Shown here: one piece after another, positions 35,481 through 44,646 of the stretch | Numbering within the stretch: position 1 is the first letter of the stretch | Layout: the number at the start of each line of letters is the position of its first letter | Source of the DNA: Actinomycetota bacterium | Lineage (GTDB): Bacteria > Actinomycetota > Actinomycetes > Nanopelagicales > Nanopelagicaceae | DNA: 64,000 nucleotides | Direction of reading: 5' to 3' | Assembly: GCA_009702925.1 (NCBI GenBank) | Contig: WLHC01000002.1 | Coordinates: 37,425 to 101,424 of the forward strand | The notes under the pieces: model-generated | Seen by the model: the letters and a program-made list of their open reading frames with translations, nothing else | Told to the model about the DNA's origin: nothing | Databases searched by the model: none | Position numbers and translations under genes: made by a program

Positions 35481-36056
35481 GTGTCAACTATTTTATTTAC
35501 TGCCTGGGGTTATGGAGTCTCAGTTTTAGAGTTTGTAGCAGCTATAGCTTCTTTTGTTGGGGTATGGCTGGGAACTACTGGTAAACGAATTACATGGCCT
35601 TGGTGGGCTGCGGGAAGTATTTTGTATGCAGTCTTTTTCTACCAAGTCGAACTCTTCGCAAGTGCTGCTCTTCAAATAATATTTATTGTCGCAGCTTTCT
35701 TCGGCTGGCGTGGATGGGGACCCACAGGCGCTAAACCAGGAACTTTATCGACTAGGAATCGTTCCTATATTGCTATTGCCGTTGTTTCATCTGTTGCTGT
35801 GCTATCACCGGTACTTTCTGGAATCGGTGCGGCTGCAACCTGGTCAGATGCTTTCATACTAATTGGAAGTATTTTTGCCCAATTGCTAATGATTTATCAG
35901 AAGTTTGAGGCCTGGTTTCTATGGCTCATCATCAATATCGTGGGAAGTACGCAGTACTTACTCCTAGGTTATTGGTTCACTGCAGTTCTATATGTTGTAT
36001 TCACAGTTGTTGCCGTTATCGGTTGGCGGCGTTGGAATCGTGCTCTTAGCAATTGA
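35481..36056 (+). CDS. pnuT: PnuC-family transporter, probably a thiamine transporter (PnuT)
   Basis: A 191-residue protein with about seven helices. VLEFVAAIASFVGVWLGTTGKRITWPWWAAGSILYA and the C-terminal half (QKFEAWFLWLIINIVGSTQYLLLGYWFT) match the PnuC fold, which takes up nicotinamide riboside or related vitamins by facilitated diffusion plus phosphorylation. The TPP riboswitch upstream points to thiamine, as for the PnuT subgroup. GTG at 35481 with GGAAAGGA upstream is the likely start. It overlaps the kinase gene by 17 nt. Confidence 0.8.
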   Translation: MSTILFTAWGYGVSVLEFVAAIASFVGVWLGTTGKRITWPWWAAGSILYAVFFYQVELFASAALQIIFIVAAFFGWRGWGPTGAKPGTLSTRNRSYIAIAVVSSVAVLSPVLSGIGAAATWSDAFILIGSIFAQLLMIYQKFEAWFLWLIINIVGSTQYLLLGYWFTAVLYVVFTVVAVIGWRRWNRALSN

Positions 36057-36528
36057 TGGGCCTGCAGGATCAGGTAAAACAACATTGGCAGCAAAGCTTC
36101 AAAGTGAGTATCAACTAGTTTCTACAGTTCAGGTTATTCATATGGATGATCTTTACAACGGCTGGGAAGATGCTTTATCAGAAGAACTCACTTTGAAGCT
36201 TGCAGGAATTATTCACGCGCATAAATCTGGTCTGGATTTCCCTCTTTCAAAATTTAATTGGGGAACGATGAAATTTGATGAAGCCGAGATTGTCCATTCA
36301 ACAGAAGTCCTGATTCTTGAGGGAGTCGGTGCAGCACAAAAATTAGTAAGGGACGCTGGTGCAAAAACCTATTGGATAGAAACTTCCGCAAAAATTGGAC
36401 TGCAACGCGTATTGGATCGAGATGGACAACATCTGCACGATTTAATGCTCAACTGGCAGAGTTATCAATCTGCGCACTTTAAGATGGATAAAACAGCTGA
36501 AAACTGTGAAGTAAAACTTACTTCATAA
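36040..36528 (+). CDS. Uridine-kinase-like P-loop kinase, candidate thiamine-phosphorylating enzyme
   Basis: A 162-residue protein: Walker A in AIDGPAGSGKTT (K13), HMDDLYNGW (D36, D37) at the position of the nucleoside-kinase acid pair, VLILEGVGAAQ (Walker-B-like), and a lid segment LDRDGQH. This resembles small actinobacterial 'uridine kinase' homologues of unknown function. It is cotranscribed with the riboswitch-controlled transporter. PnuC-type uptake needs a kinase to trap its substrate, so a role in thiamine or thiamine-phosphate activation is inferred, not shown. The GTG at 36040 is preferred over in-frame upstream TTGs. Confidence 0.72.
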   Translation: MLLAIDGPAGSGKTTLAAKLQSEYQLVSTVQVIHMDDLYNGWEDALSEELTLKLAGIIHAHKSGLDFPLSKFNWGTMKFDEAEIVHSTEVLILEGVGAAQKLVRDAGAKTYWIETSAKIGLQRVLDRDGQHLHDLMLNWQSYQSAHFKMDKTAENCEVKLTS

Positions 36529-36571
36529 CCTCTTTGGGCGCGCCAGATGAGGTCTCGCTGGTTCGGTTCCA

Positions 36572-36577
36572 TAAAAT
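36572..36577 (+). promoter_or_regulatory. -10 element of a leaderless pknB transcript
   Basis: TAAAAT lies exactly 6 nt before the pknB ATG at 36584 and no Shine-Dalgarno is present, so transcription probably begins at the start codon. No clear -35 is seen. Confidence 0.55.
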
Positions 36578-36583
36578 CGCCAC

Positions 36584-38482
36584 ATGTCCGATCTGACTGG
36601 TGAGCTCATTGATGGTCGCTATCAATTATTGCGCCAGGTGGCCAATGGTGGGATGGCATCTATTTACGAGGCGGTCGATACTCGGTTAGATCGTAAAGTT
36701 GCAGTGAAGATCATGCACTCGCATCTGGCACAAGATGATGCATATGTTTCACGTTTTATTCGCGAAGCAAAAGCGGCAGCTGCACTTTCACATCCCAATA
36801 TCGTGGCCGTGCAAGATCAAGGCTGGAATCAAAATGGTGTCCCTGCAGTCTTCTTAGTTATGGAACTTATTGAAGGTCATACTTTACGAGAATATTTGAA
36901 TGAACGCGGAAGATTTGAAATCAAAGATGCCATCAACTACTTAACTCCAATTTTGAGTGCACTTTCTGCGGCGCATGCTTTAGGAATTGTTCACCGTGAT
37001 GTAAAGCCGGAAAACATAATGATCTCAAATGAAGGACGAGTTAAAGTTGCAGATTTTGGTTTAGCAAGAGGCGAGATTATTGGATCAACGATGACGGCTG
37101 AATCCAGTGTAATTCTGGGAAGCGTCTCTTATCTTTCTCCAGAACAGGTCCAAAGGGGAATTGCTGATTCTCGAAGTGATGTTTATGCAGCTGGAATTGT
37201 TGCCTTCGAAATGTTAATCGGTGAAAAACCTTTCTCCGCCGACTCCCCCATACAGATTGCTTATATGCACGTTAATGAAGAAGTTCCACGTCTTCGTAGC
37301 AAGCGCAAAGAGGTTCCCAAGGCCCTGGATGACTTGATTGCGCGAGCAACATCAAAAAACCCAGATGATCGGCCTCGCACTGCAGCCGAGTTTTTAGATG
37401 AGCTGGCGCAAATCCAAGTTGATTTAGATCCAAAGAAAAATCAAATGTCACTTGGCTTAGATCTGCCTGTCGAACCGATTCGTGAGAAAACTCAAAAGAA
37501 AGAAGCCACTAACTCTAAATCAGCTGTTGAAGAAGAAAAAATTGAGACTACCCGTCAACTTAAGCGAAAAGAAGAAAAGAAGAAAAGGGCAAGTAAACGT
37601 GTTCGACGAAATCGTAAGGTTGCTTTACTTCTTGCAGTCGCAGTTGGTGTGGCAGGTTGGTGGAGTTTGGTTGGTCCGGGTTCGCAAGTTGTAGTTCCCT
37701 CAACTGTCGGAGCAACATATGACGAGGCCGTATCGATTTTGCAGCCCCTAGGGCTAACAGCTAACGTAATCGAAAGTAGATTTGATGAAGAAATTGCCAA
37801 AGGAAGCGTTATCGAATCAAATCCAGCCGGCGGTGGAAAAGTTCAGGCCAATGGAAGCGTTAGTTTTATTCTTTCCAAGGGCCCAGAGCGTTACACGATT
37901 CCTAAGACAACAGGGTTAACTATTTCGGCAGCTCAAAATGCAATCTTAAAGTTGCCTCTTGAAATACTCCCTGTTAAAGAGGTTTTCAGTAGTGAAATCC
38001 CCAAAGGTTTTGTAATTGAAACCCTTCCACAGTCAGGAACTTCAGTAAAACGAGATTCTCAGATTGAAGTGATTGTCTCCAAAGGTGTTGAACAAATTCT
38101 CTTGGCCTCCTATCTTGATAAAAGTGGAGAGCAAGCGCTAAATGAACTAACAGAGGCTGGTTTTGATGTCCAACCTACATATGCATACAGTGAAAGTGTC
38201 TTAGAGCTTGCAGTCATTTCACAAAATCCTGCCGGCGGAATTGAATTGAATAAGGGAGCGAAAGTTTCTATTGTTATTTCCAAGGGGCCTCGTTACACCT
38301 TTGTTCCGCGGGGTTTAAAGGGAATGAAGTCATCAGATGCGCAAAATCTTCTAAAGTCTCTAGGGTTAATACCAAAGGTTATTCCGACAGGAAATAATAA
38401 GGAAAAAAAGGTAACGTCAGTCTCTCCTGCTGAGAAAACGAAAGTTGAACGTGGCAGCACAGTAACGATTAAAGTACAGTAG
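36584..38482 (+). CDS. pknB: PASTA-domain Ser/Thr protein kinase (PknB/StkP type)
   Basis: A 632-residue membrane kinase: cytoplasmic kinase domain (1-275) with GGMASIYEAVD, VAVKIM, HRDVKPENIMIS and DFGLARG; a charged, Lys/Glu-rich juxtamembrane linker; one transmembrane helix (about 346-365); then four extracytoplasmic PASTA repeats to the C-terminus, which bind muropeptides or lipid II. It regulates cell-wall growth and division. Many actinobacteria keep it with ftsW/pbpA/pstP; here it stands alone upstream of nfo. Confidence 0.95.
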   Translation: MSDLTGELIDGRYQLLRQVANGGMASIYEAVDTRLDRKVAVKIMHSHLAQDDAYVSRFIREAKAAAALSHPNIVAVQDQGWNQNGVPAVFLVMELIEGHTLREYLNERGRFEIKDAINYLTPILSALSAAHALGIVHRDVKPENIMISNEGRVKVADFGLARGEIIGSTMTAESSVILGSVSYLSPEQVQRGIADSRSDVYAAGIVAFEMLIGEKPFSADSPIQIAYMHVNEEVPRLRSKRKEVPKALDDLIARATSKNPDDRPRTAAEFLDELAQIQVDLDPKKNQMSLGLDLPVEPIREKTQKKEATNSKSAVEEEKIETTRQLKRKEEKKKRASKRVRRNRKVALLLAVAVGVAGWWSLVGPGSQVVVPSTVGATYDEAVSILQPLGLTANVIESRFDEEIAKGSVIESNPAGGGKVQANGSVSFILSKGPERYTIPKTTGLTISAAQNAILKLPLEILPVKEVFSSEIPKGFVIETLPQSGTSVKRDSQIEVIVSKGVEQILLASYLDKSGEQALNELTEAGFDVQPTYAYSESVLELAVISQNPAGGIELNKGAKVSIVISKGPRYTFVPRGLKGMKSSDAQNLLKSLGLIPKVIPTGNNKEKKVTSVSPAEKTKVERGSTVTIKVQ

Positions 38483-38486
38483 ATCA

Positions 38487-39350
38487 ATGTCTAAGCCAGC
38501 AAAGAAGCCACGCATTGGTGCACATACTCCTACGACCGGCGGAATGGCTAAGCGTTCTATTGATTATGCGCAAGAGATTGGCGCAGAAGCGATTCAGGTT
38601 TTTGCATCAAGTCCTCGCATGTGGGCAATGCCGGCAGCTAAACCTGAACTTGATGAAGCATTTAAAATCAAGGCGGCAGCAATGGATCTTGAAACCTATG
38701 TACATGCACCATTTCTAATCAACTTAGGTTCTCCAACAGTTTCAACGTATGAAAACTCATTAGCCTCAACTGCTTACTCCCTAAAAAGAGGCTATGAAAT
38801 CGGTGCACTTGGAGTAGTGATTCACACCGGCTCTGCCGTTGATGTCACGCACGTTGATCAGGCATGGAAGCAGATTCATGAAGGCATGATGCCAATTCTA
38901 AATGCGTTGGATGATTCCTCACCTTTTCTGCTACTAGAGCCCACTGCAGGGCAAGGCCAATCATTAGTTAAGAAGTTAGATGATTTGGAGATGTATCTAA
39001 AAGCACTTGAGTACCATCCAAAAGTTGGCATCTGCCTAGATACCTGTCACGTATTTGCTGCTGGTCACGATATTGCAACCAAAGGTGGAATGACTGCAAC
39101 TATCGATCTTTTGGTAGAGATTGCAGGAATCGAGCGATTTAAACTTGTCCATGCAAATGATTCCATGGATGTTTGCGGAGCATTAAAAGATAGACATCAA
39201 AACATCGGTGATGGCCATATTGGAATTGATCCATTCAAAGAGCTACTTAAACACCCAGCGGTGGCAAATGCACCTCTTATTCTAGAAACACCTGGCTTAG
39301 AGCCAGCACACAAAAAAGAAGTGGCACTTCTCAAGAAACTACGTGGATGA
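38487..39350 (+). CDS. nfo: Endonuclease IV (AP endonuclease)
   Basis: A 287-residue TIM-barrel zinc enzyme of base excision repair. RIGAHTPTTGGMAKRSIDYAQ at the N-terminus, LLLEPTAGQGQS, GICLDTCHVFAAG, HANDSMDVCGALKDRHQNIG and LETPG provide the metal ligands. It starts 4 nt after the pknB stop and overlaps the following transporter gene by 4 nt. Confidence 0.93.
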   Translation: MSKPAKKPRIGAHTPTTGGMAKRSIDYAQEIGAEAIQVFASSPRMWAMPAAKPELDEAFKIKAAAMDLETYVHAPFLINLGSPTVSTYENSLASTAYSLKRGYEIGALGVVIHTGSAVDVTHVDQAWKQIHEGMMPILNALDDSSPFLLLEPTAGQGQSLVKKLDDLEMYLKALEYHPKVGICLDTCHVFAAGHDIATKGGMTATIDLLVEIAGIERFKLVHANDSMDVCGALKDRHQNIGDGHIGIDPFKELLKHPAVANAPLILETPGLEPAHKKEVALLKKLRG

Positions 39351-40213
39351 TGTCTGCACGCCATCAGCTTCAATTAAAGCTCGCCCCGTGGGCACTTCTT
39401 GGGGTTGCCGCCGCTTGGGGACTTGCATTTGTAGTAATGAAGGATGCAATTGAGCGACAAAGTGTTAACAATTTTCTCTTCACTCGCTTTTCTTTAGCCG
39501 TTGTGGTCATGGTCGCAATTAGACCGCAGGTCCTTCGTAAATTCGATAAAGAACTGCTCTTGCGCGCAGGACTGGCTGGAATCTTTTTGGGCTTTGGATA
39601 TATCTTTCAAACTCTAGGACTTGAAAGAACTGGCGCTGCGATCACAGGTTTTATTACTGGCCTTTACGTTGTAGTCACCCCACTTTTGGCATCTGTAATT
39701 CTTAAAGAGCGAATTGGTAAATTTGTCTGGTTTAGTATCTTCATCGCCACAATAGGTCTAGCTTTATTGTCTGTACAGGGGTTTTCTGTTGGATTCGGTG
39801 AGATGCTAGTTCTTTTCAGTGCGATATTTTTTGCCGCTCACATCATCGCTCTTAGTAAATGGTCACCAGGTCGAGATGTATATGCGATGACCGTTGTTCA
39901 ACTTACTGTCTGCGCATTGATGGCAGGAATCGCCTCAATCCCCGAGGGATATGCCCCTCCACCAGACAGAGGTGTTTGGGCCGTTGTTGTCTTTACTGCT
40001 GTCTTTGCAACAGCGGTTGCTTTCATTATTCAAACATGGTCTCAGGCTCACATTAGCGCAACAAAAGTTGCAGTCATCCTGACAATGGAAGTGGTCTTTG
40101 CCGCTTTGTTTGCCGTCATCTTCGGTGGAGAAGTGTTAACCCTGCAAGTTCTTCTTGGGGGTTTCTTAGTTCTTCTTGCAATGTATTTGATTGTTCTTAG
40201 AGAGAATAAGTAA
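39347..40213 (+). CDS. EamA/DMT-family transporter
   Basis: A 288-residue protein with ten predicted helices in two EamA repeats; WGLAFVVMKDAIERQ in the first helix and GLERTGAAITGFITGLYVVVTPLLAS are typical. A drug/metabolite exporter or importer; substrate unknown. It begins with ATGATG overlapping the nfo stop. Confidence 0.88.
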   Translation: MMSARHQLQLKLAPWALLGVAAAWGLAFVVMKDAIERQSVNNFLFTRFSLAVVVMVAIRPQVLRKFDKELLLRAGLAGIFLGFGYIFQTLGLERTGAAITGFITGLYVVVTPLLASVILKERIGKFVWFSIFIATIGLALLSVQGFSVGFGEMLVLFSAIFFAAHIIALSKWSPGRDVYAMTVVQLTVCALMAGIASIPEGYAPPPDRGVWAVVVFTAVFATAVAFIIQTWSQAHISATKVAVILTMEVVFAALFAVIFGGEVLTLQVLLGGFLVLLAMYLIVLRENK

Positions 40214-40218
40214 ACATG

Positions 40219-40246
40219 AAAGACTGAGCGAAGTTACCTAGTCTTT
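40219..40246. terminator. Possible bidirectional terminator between convergent genes
   Basis: A 7-bp inverted repeat, AAAGACT and AGTCTTT, with a 14-nt loop between the EamA gene (plus) and ogt (minus). T-tracts are short on both strands, so activity is uncertain. Confidence 0.35.
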
Positions 40247-40250
40247 GCAA

Positions 40251-40724
40251 TCAAAGAAAACCCTCATGAGTTAAAAGCCATCTCTTTTTTTCAACTCCAT
40301 AGGCATAGTTTCCTAACGCGCCACCTGTTTTAACAATACGATGACATGGAACAATTAACATAATTGCATTATTAGCACATGCTGTACCAGCAGCACGCAC
40401 GGCATTTGGTGATCCAGCTTTGGCTGCAAGTTCAGAGTAGGTCCAAGTTTTTCCTACTGTAATTCTACGCATCGCCTTCCATGCCGATTGTGAGAAAGTT
40501 GCTCCTGATTGTCGCACCTGTATCCCGTTGAGCGCCGTTAAGTCTCCATCAAAGTAGTCCTGAATCAGCTCAGAGATGACTGGAATAGATTTAACAGTCT
40601 TTGAATCCTTATCAGCCGCTAAAGCCGCAACAGTTGAAAGATTAGCGCCAATCAAAATTTGATCATCTGCCAAAAGGTTTAGAACGCCTATTGGAGTCTT
40701 GTGAGATGAAATTAAATAAGGCAC
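40251..40724 (-). CDS. ogt: Methylated-DNA--protein-cysteine methyltransferase
   Basis: A 157-residue suicide repair protein that removes O6-alkyl groups from guanine. The active-site VPCHRIV, the preceding NAVRAAGTACANN and the following GGALGNYAYGVEKKRWLL are diagnostic. GTG start, 9 nt after the aroG stop. Confidence 0.95.
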   Translation of the reverse strand: MPYLISSHKTPIGVLNLLADDQILIGANLSTVAALAADKDSKTVKSIPVISELIQDYFDGDLTALNGIQVRQSGATFSQSAWKAMRRITVGKTWTYSELAAKAGSPNAVRAAGTACANNAIMLIVPCHRIVKTGGALGNYAYGVEKKRWLLTHEGFL

Positions 40725-40733
40725 GCGCCTAAG

Positions 40734-42080
40734 TTAGCGATCGCGCAACATTTCAGCAACTAAAAATGCAAGCTCTAGAGACTGGGAGTGATTTAGTCGA
40801 GGATCGCAGGCAGTTTCATAGCGTGATGCTAAATCATCATGTGAAATCTCTTCTCCCCCGCCCACACACTCTGTAACATCATCTCCCGTTAGTTCAATGT
40901 GAACTCCGCCAGGATGAGTTCCAAGTGCTTTATGAACCTCAAAAAATCCCTTTACTTCATCCATAACATCATTAAAGCTTCGAGTCTTATAGCCTGTTGG
41001 TGCTTCATAAGTATTCCCATGCATGGGATCGCATACCCACAAAACTTTTGCACCAGATTTCGTAACTCCGTCTACTAGCGGAGGAAGAATCTCGCGAATC
41101 TTGCTAGCTCCCATCCGTGTTATAAATGTAATTCGACCTGGTTCGCGATTTGGATCCAACTTTTCAATCAATGCTAAAGCATCTTCTACGGTTGATTTTG
41201 GACCTAACTTAACTCCTATTGGATTACGAACCTTGGATGCGAAATCAACATGTGCACCATCTAATTGGCGGGTGCGCTCCCCAATCCAAATGAAGTGGCC
41301 TGAAACATCATATGCATTACCAGTGCGTGAATCGATTCGTGTTAATGCCTTTTCATATTCCATGATCAATGCTTCATGACTTGAAAAGAAATCCACTGAC
41401 TTGAAACTTTCTGGATCTACTCCAGCAGATTTCATAAAGGAAAGCGCTCGACCAATTTCATTTGCCATCTGCTCGTATCGGTCACCGACCTTAGAGTCAC
41501 GAATGAATCCTTTATTCCACTCGTGAACTTGGCGAAGGTCAGCAAATCCTCCTTGAGTAAATGCGCGCACCAAGTTAAGAGTTGCAGCAGAAGTGTTGTA
41601 GACGCGTACCAAACGTTGAGGATCCGGCGTACGTGAAGCTTCCGTAAACTCAATGTCATTGACAGCATCTCCGCGATAAGCTGGAAGTGTCACGTCACCT
41701 CGAGTTTCAAAATCACTGGAGCGAGGCTTCGCAAACTGCCCAGCCATTCGCCCCACCTTGATTACTGGAAGGCTGGAGTAATACTGCAGCACTGCTGCCA
41801 TTTGTAAAATTGTTTTTATTCGGTTTCGAATTGAATCGGCAGTTGCAGCCACAAAAGTTTCAGCACAGTCTCCACCTTGTAACCAAAATCCTTTTCCTTC
41901 TGCTGCCAAAGCAATTCGCGCCTTTAAATCATCGCACTCACCTGCAAAAACCAATGGAGGAAGCGATTGAAGTTGCGCCACCGCAGTTTTGATCGCAGCA
42001 CCTTCTGGACCGCCTGGCCATTGTGGCTGTTGAGCCGCTGCAAGGCCAGGTGTAAATAGATTTTCTAAGTTTGTGCTCAT
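40734..42080 (-). CDS. aroG: 3-deoxy-7-phosphoheptulonate synthase, class II
   Basis: A 448-residue plant/actinobacterial-type DAHP synthase, first enzyme of the shikimate pathway. FAGECDDLKARIALAAEGKGFWLQGGDCAE, VGRMAGQFAKPRS, YRGDAVND, WIGERTRQLDGAHVDF, VTKSGAKVLWVCDPMHGNT and GGVHIELTGDDVTECVGGG are family signatures. The ATG at 42080 (MSTNLENLF) has TACACT exactly 6 nt upstream, marking a leaderless start; a frame extension of 7 codons is unlikely. Confidence 0.95.
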   Translation of the reverse strand: MSTNLENLFTPGLAAAQQPQWPGGPEGAAIKTAVAQLQSLPPLVFAGECDDLKARIALAAEGKGFWLQGGDCAETFVAATADSIRNRIKTILQMAAVLQYYSSLPVIKVGRMAGQFAKPRSSDFETRGDVTLPAYRGDAVNDIEFTEASRTPDPQRLVRVYNTSAATLNLVRAFTQGGFADLRQVHEWNKGFIRDSKVGDRYEQMANEIGRALSFMKSAGVDPESFKSVDFFSSHEALIMEYEKALTRIDSRTGNAYDVSGHFIWIGERTRQLDGAHVDFASKVRNPIGVKLGPKSTVEDALALIEKLDPNREPGRITFITRMGASKIREILPPLVDGVTKSGAKVLWVCDPMHGNTYEAPTGYKTRSFNDVMDEVKGFFEVHKALGTHPGGVHIELTGDDVTECVGGGEEISHDDLASRYETACDPRLNHSQSLELAFLVAEMLRDR

Positions 42081-42086
42081 TGGGAA

Positions 42087-42092
42087 AGTGTA
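42087..42092 (-). promoter_or_regulatory. -10 element of a leaderless aroG transcript
   Basis: TACACT on the minus strand, 6 nt before the ATG at 42080. Confidence 0.55.
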
Positions 42093-42121
42093 GAGAATCA
42101 TGAGTTAATTGCGCAGGGCAA

Positions 42122-43147
42122 TTAACCGAAAAATATCTCGGACTCCTTATAAAACTCTAGAGGAACTAACTTGAGTTTCTCGGTGGCAGATGCCAGTGGA
42201 ACACGCACAATATCTGTGCCATGGAGTGCAACCATTTTGCCCCAATCGCCCTCATGCGCCGCTGTTATCGCCTGTAATCCAAATCTAGTAGCTAAAACTC
42301 GGTCGAATGCGCTCGGTGTTCCACCACGCTGAATGTGGCCCAAGACTGAAGTTCGTGCCTCTTTTCCAGTTCTGGTCTCAATCTCTTGTGCAAGCCAGTC
42401 ACCAATTCCCGATAACTTTACGTGACCAAAAGAATCTAAAGTTTGATCCTTAGTAACCATATCTCCATCTTGCGGAATCGCACCTTCGGCAATAACAATG
42501 ATCGGTGCATAGTGAGACTTAAATCGCGATTCAACCCACTGACACACCTTTTCAATTGAAAACTTTTGCTCTGGAATCAAAATACATGATGCTCCACCTG
42601 CAAGACCGGCATGAAGTGCGATCCACCCAGCATGGCGTCCCATTACCTCAACAATTAATGCGCGGTGATGCGACTCAGCAGTTGTGTGCAAGCGATCAAT
42701 AGCTTCGACGGCAATATTCACCGCTGTATCAAAACCAAATGTGTAATCAGTGTTATTAAGGTCGTTATCGATTGTCTTTGGTACACCGATAACTTTTACT
42801 CCAAGGGCATCTAGCTTTGTTGCCACGCCAAGAGTGTCTTCCCCACCGATTGCAATTAATGCATCAATGCCACTTTTTTCAAGGTTTTCTTTAATGCGCT
42901 CAACGCCACCTTCAATTTTAAATGGATTTGTCCGTGACGAACCAAGAATTGTTCCCCCACGCGGCAAAATACCTCGAGTTGTCTCAAGACTTAATGGCAT
43001 TGTTAAACCTTCTAAAGGTCCTTTCCAACCGTCACGAAAACCAACAAACTCGTGACCATATTCTTTGACACCTTTTCGAACTACTGCACGAATTACAGCA
43101 TTTAGTCCGGGGCAATCTCCGCCACCAGTTAACACACCAATACGCAT
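42122..43147 (-). CDS. pfkA: 6-phosphofructokinase, predicted PPi-type by active-site residues
   Basis: A 341-residue PfkA-family enzyme. GVLTGGGDCPGLNAVIR, AIGGEDTLGVA, VPKTIDNDL, EVMGRHAGWIAL and LGHIQRGGTPSAFDR are visible. In GGEDT the residue equivalent to E. coli Gly104 is Asp, and in PKTIDND the residue equivalent to Gly124 is Lys; both are associated with pyrophosphate as donor. The family also contains ATP-using actinobacterial members, so the donor is a prediction. The ATG has GGAG 7 nt upstream and is divergent from xylB. Confidence 0.9.
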   Translation of the reverse strand: MRIGVLTGGGDCPGLNAVIRAVVRKGVKEYGHEFVGFRDGWKGPLEGLTMPLSLETTRGILPRGGTILGSSRTNPFKIEGGVERIKENLEKSGIDALIAIGGEDTLGVATKLDALGVKVIGVPKTIDNDLNNTDYTFGFDTAVNIAVEAIDRLHTTAESHHRALIVEVMGRHAGWIALHAGLAGGASCILIPEQKFSIEKVCQWVESRFKSHYAPIIVIAEGAIPQDGDMVTKDQTLDSFGHVKLSGIGDWLAQEIETRTGKEARTSVLGHIQRGGTPSAFDRVLATRFGLQAITAAHEGDWGKMVALHGTDIVRVPLASATEKLKLVPLEFYKESEIFFG

Positions 43148-43222
43148 TTACTACTCCATGAATATGCTTGATTTAATGTAGCTAAATCCTGCTACCTGTG
43201 GTCAACACTGACTAGGACAGTC

Positions 43223-43228
43223 TAGCCT
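43223..43228 (+). promoter_or_regulatory. -10 element of a leaderless xylB transcript
   Basis: TAGCCT lies 6 nt before the ATG at 43235; TGGTCA 18 bp upstream is a moderate -35 candidate. Confidence 0.55.
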
Positions 43229-43234
43229 TGACCC

Positions 43235-44638
43235 ATGGCCAAACGACAACTCATTGCGGGCGTGGACTCTTCGACCCAATCGGTAAAGGTTGTTATCCGC
43301 GATTCAAACACGGGCGAACTAGTCCGGCAGGGTCGAGCTAGCCATCCAGATGGCACAGAGATCGATCCAGTTCATTGGATTAATGGATTAAACACAGCAA
43401 TTTCCGAAGCGGGTGGAATAAAAGATGTTTCAGCGATTTCAATTGCCGGTCAACAACATGGAATGGTTGCACTCGATAGTAATGGCAGTGTTATTCGCGA
43501 TGCTCTTCTTTGGAATGATGTTAGATCAGCACAAGCTGCAGAAGATTTAAATCGTGAAGCTGGCGGTGATACTGAGATAGCCAAAAAAACTGGCTCAAAA
43601 CTTGTTGCATCATTTACTGCAGCAAAACTTAGATGGCTTGCAGATCATGAACCAGTAAATGCAACAAAAACTGCCTCTATTGCACTGCCACATGACTGGC
43701 TTTCTTGGCAACTCCAAGGAGGAAAAGATTTATCAAAACTATTCACTGATCGAAGTGATGCGTCCGGCACTGGTTATTTTGATCCAAGCACATCCAAATA
43801 TCGCAAAGAGATAATTGAATTAGCTCTAGGCAATAATCGTGAGCTTGAATTACCACGAATTGTTTCTCCATCTGATTTTGGCGGCACAACATTAGAAGGT
43901 ATTCCTATCGCAGCCGGCGCAGGTGATAACGCTGCAGCAGCATTGGGTTTACAAGCCCAACCTGGTGATGTTGTTGTTTCACTTGGAACGAGCGGAACTG
44001 CATTTGCTGTTTCAGATACTCCAACACATGATTCATCTGGATCAGTTGCCGGCTTTGCAGATGCAACTGGAAGATATCTCCCGTTGGTCTGCACACTCAA
44101 TGCTGCGCGAATATTGGATGCAGCATGTCATATGCTGGGAAAAACCCACGATGAGATCGCGGCTTTGGCGTTATCTGCCCAACCTGGTGCTGGAGGCTTA
44201 ACTCTTTTGCCATACTTTGAAGGAGAACGAACTCCTAATCGCCCAAATGCGACCGGAGTATTTTCTGGAATGAACATTAGTAATTCAAACCCTGCAGATA
44301 TCTCGCGGGCAATGATTGAAGGAATGTTATCTGGGCTAGCCGATGCAGTTGATTCATTAGTTTCATTAGGCGTAAACGTTCAACGGATTTTATTAATTGG
44401 TGGAGCAGCAAAAAATCCTGCGGTGCCTTTAATTGCTAGCGCTCTCTTTGGTCGTGAAGTATTGGTGCCGCCTGCCGGTGAGTACGTGGCAAATGGTGCA
44501 GCAAAGCAAGCCGCTTGGGCGCTCTTGGGAGAAACACCTCAGTGGGATCTTGGTCTAGTCCAGCACCATTCATCCCTATCAACTCCACATGTCATTGAAA
44601 AATACCGAATACTTAAGGAACAGACCAAGCAATGGTAA
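43235..44638 (+). CDS. xylB: Xylulokinase
   Basis: A 467-residue FGGY-family carbohydrate kinase. IAGVDSSTQSVKVVI at the N-terminus, SIAGQQHGMVALD, LLWNDVRSAQAAEDL, PHDWLSWQL, SLGTSGTAFAVSD and LIGGAAKNPAVP match xylulokinase. It would feed D-xylulose into the pentose phosphate pathway. xylA and sugar transporters are not in this window, so the substrate assignment rests on family resemblance. Confidence 0.85.
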   Translation: MAKRQLIAGVDSSTQSVKVVIRDSNTGELVRQGRASHPDGTEIDPVHWINGLNTAISEAGGIKDVSAISIAGQQHGMVALDSNGSVIRDALLWNDVRSAQAAEDLNREAGGDTEIAKKTGSKLVASFTAAKLRWLADHEPVNATKTASIALPHDWLSWQLQGGKDLSKLFTDRSDASGTGYFDPSTSKYRKEIIELALGNNRELELPRIVSPSDFGGTTLEGIPIAAGAGDNAAAALGLQAQPGDVVVSLGTSGTAFAVSDTPTHDSSGSVAGFADATGRYLPLVCTLNAARILDAACHMLGKTHDEIAALALSAQPGAGGLTLLPYFEGERTPNRPNATGVFSGMNISNSNPADISRAMIEGMLSGLADAVDSLVSLGVNVQRILLIGGAAKNPAVPLIASALFGREVLVPPAGEYVANGAAKQAAWALLGETPQWDLGLVQHHSSLSTPHVIEKYRILKEQTKQW

Positions 44639-44646
44639 AAAATTAA

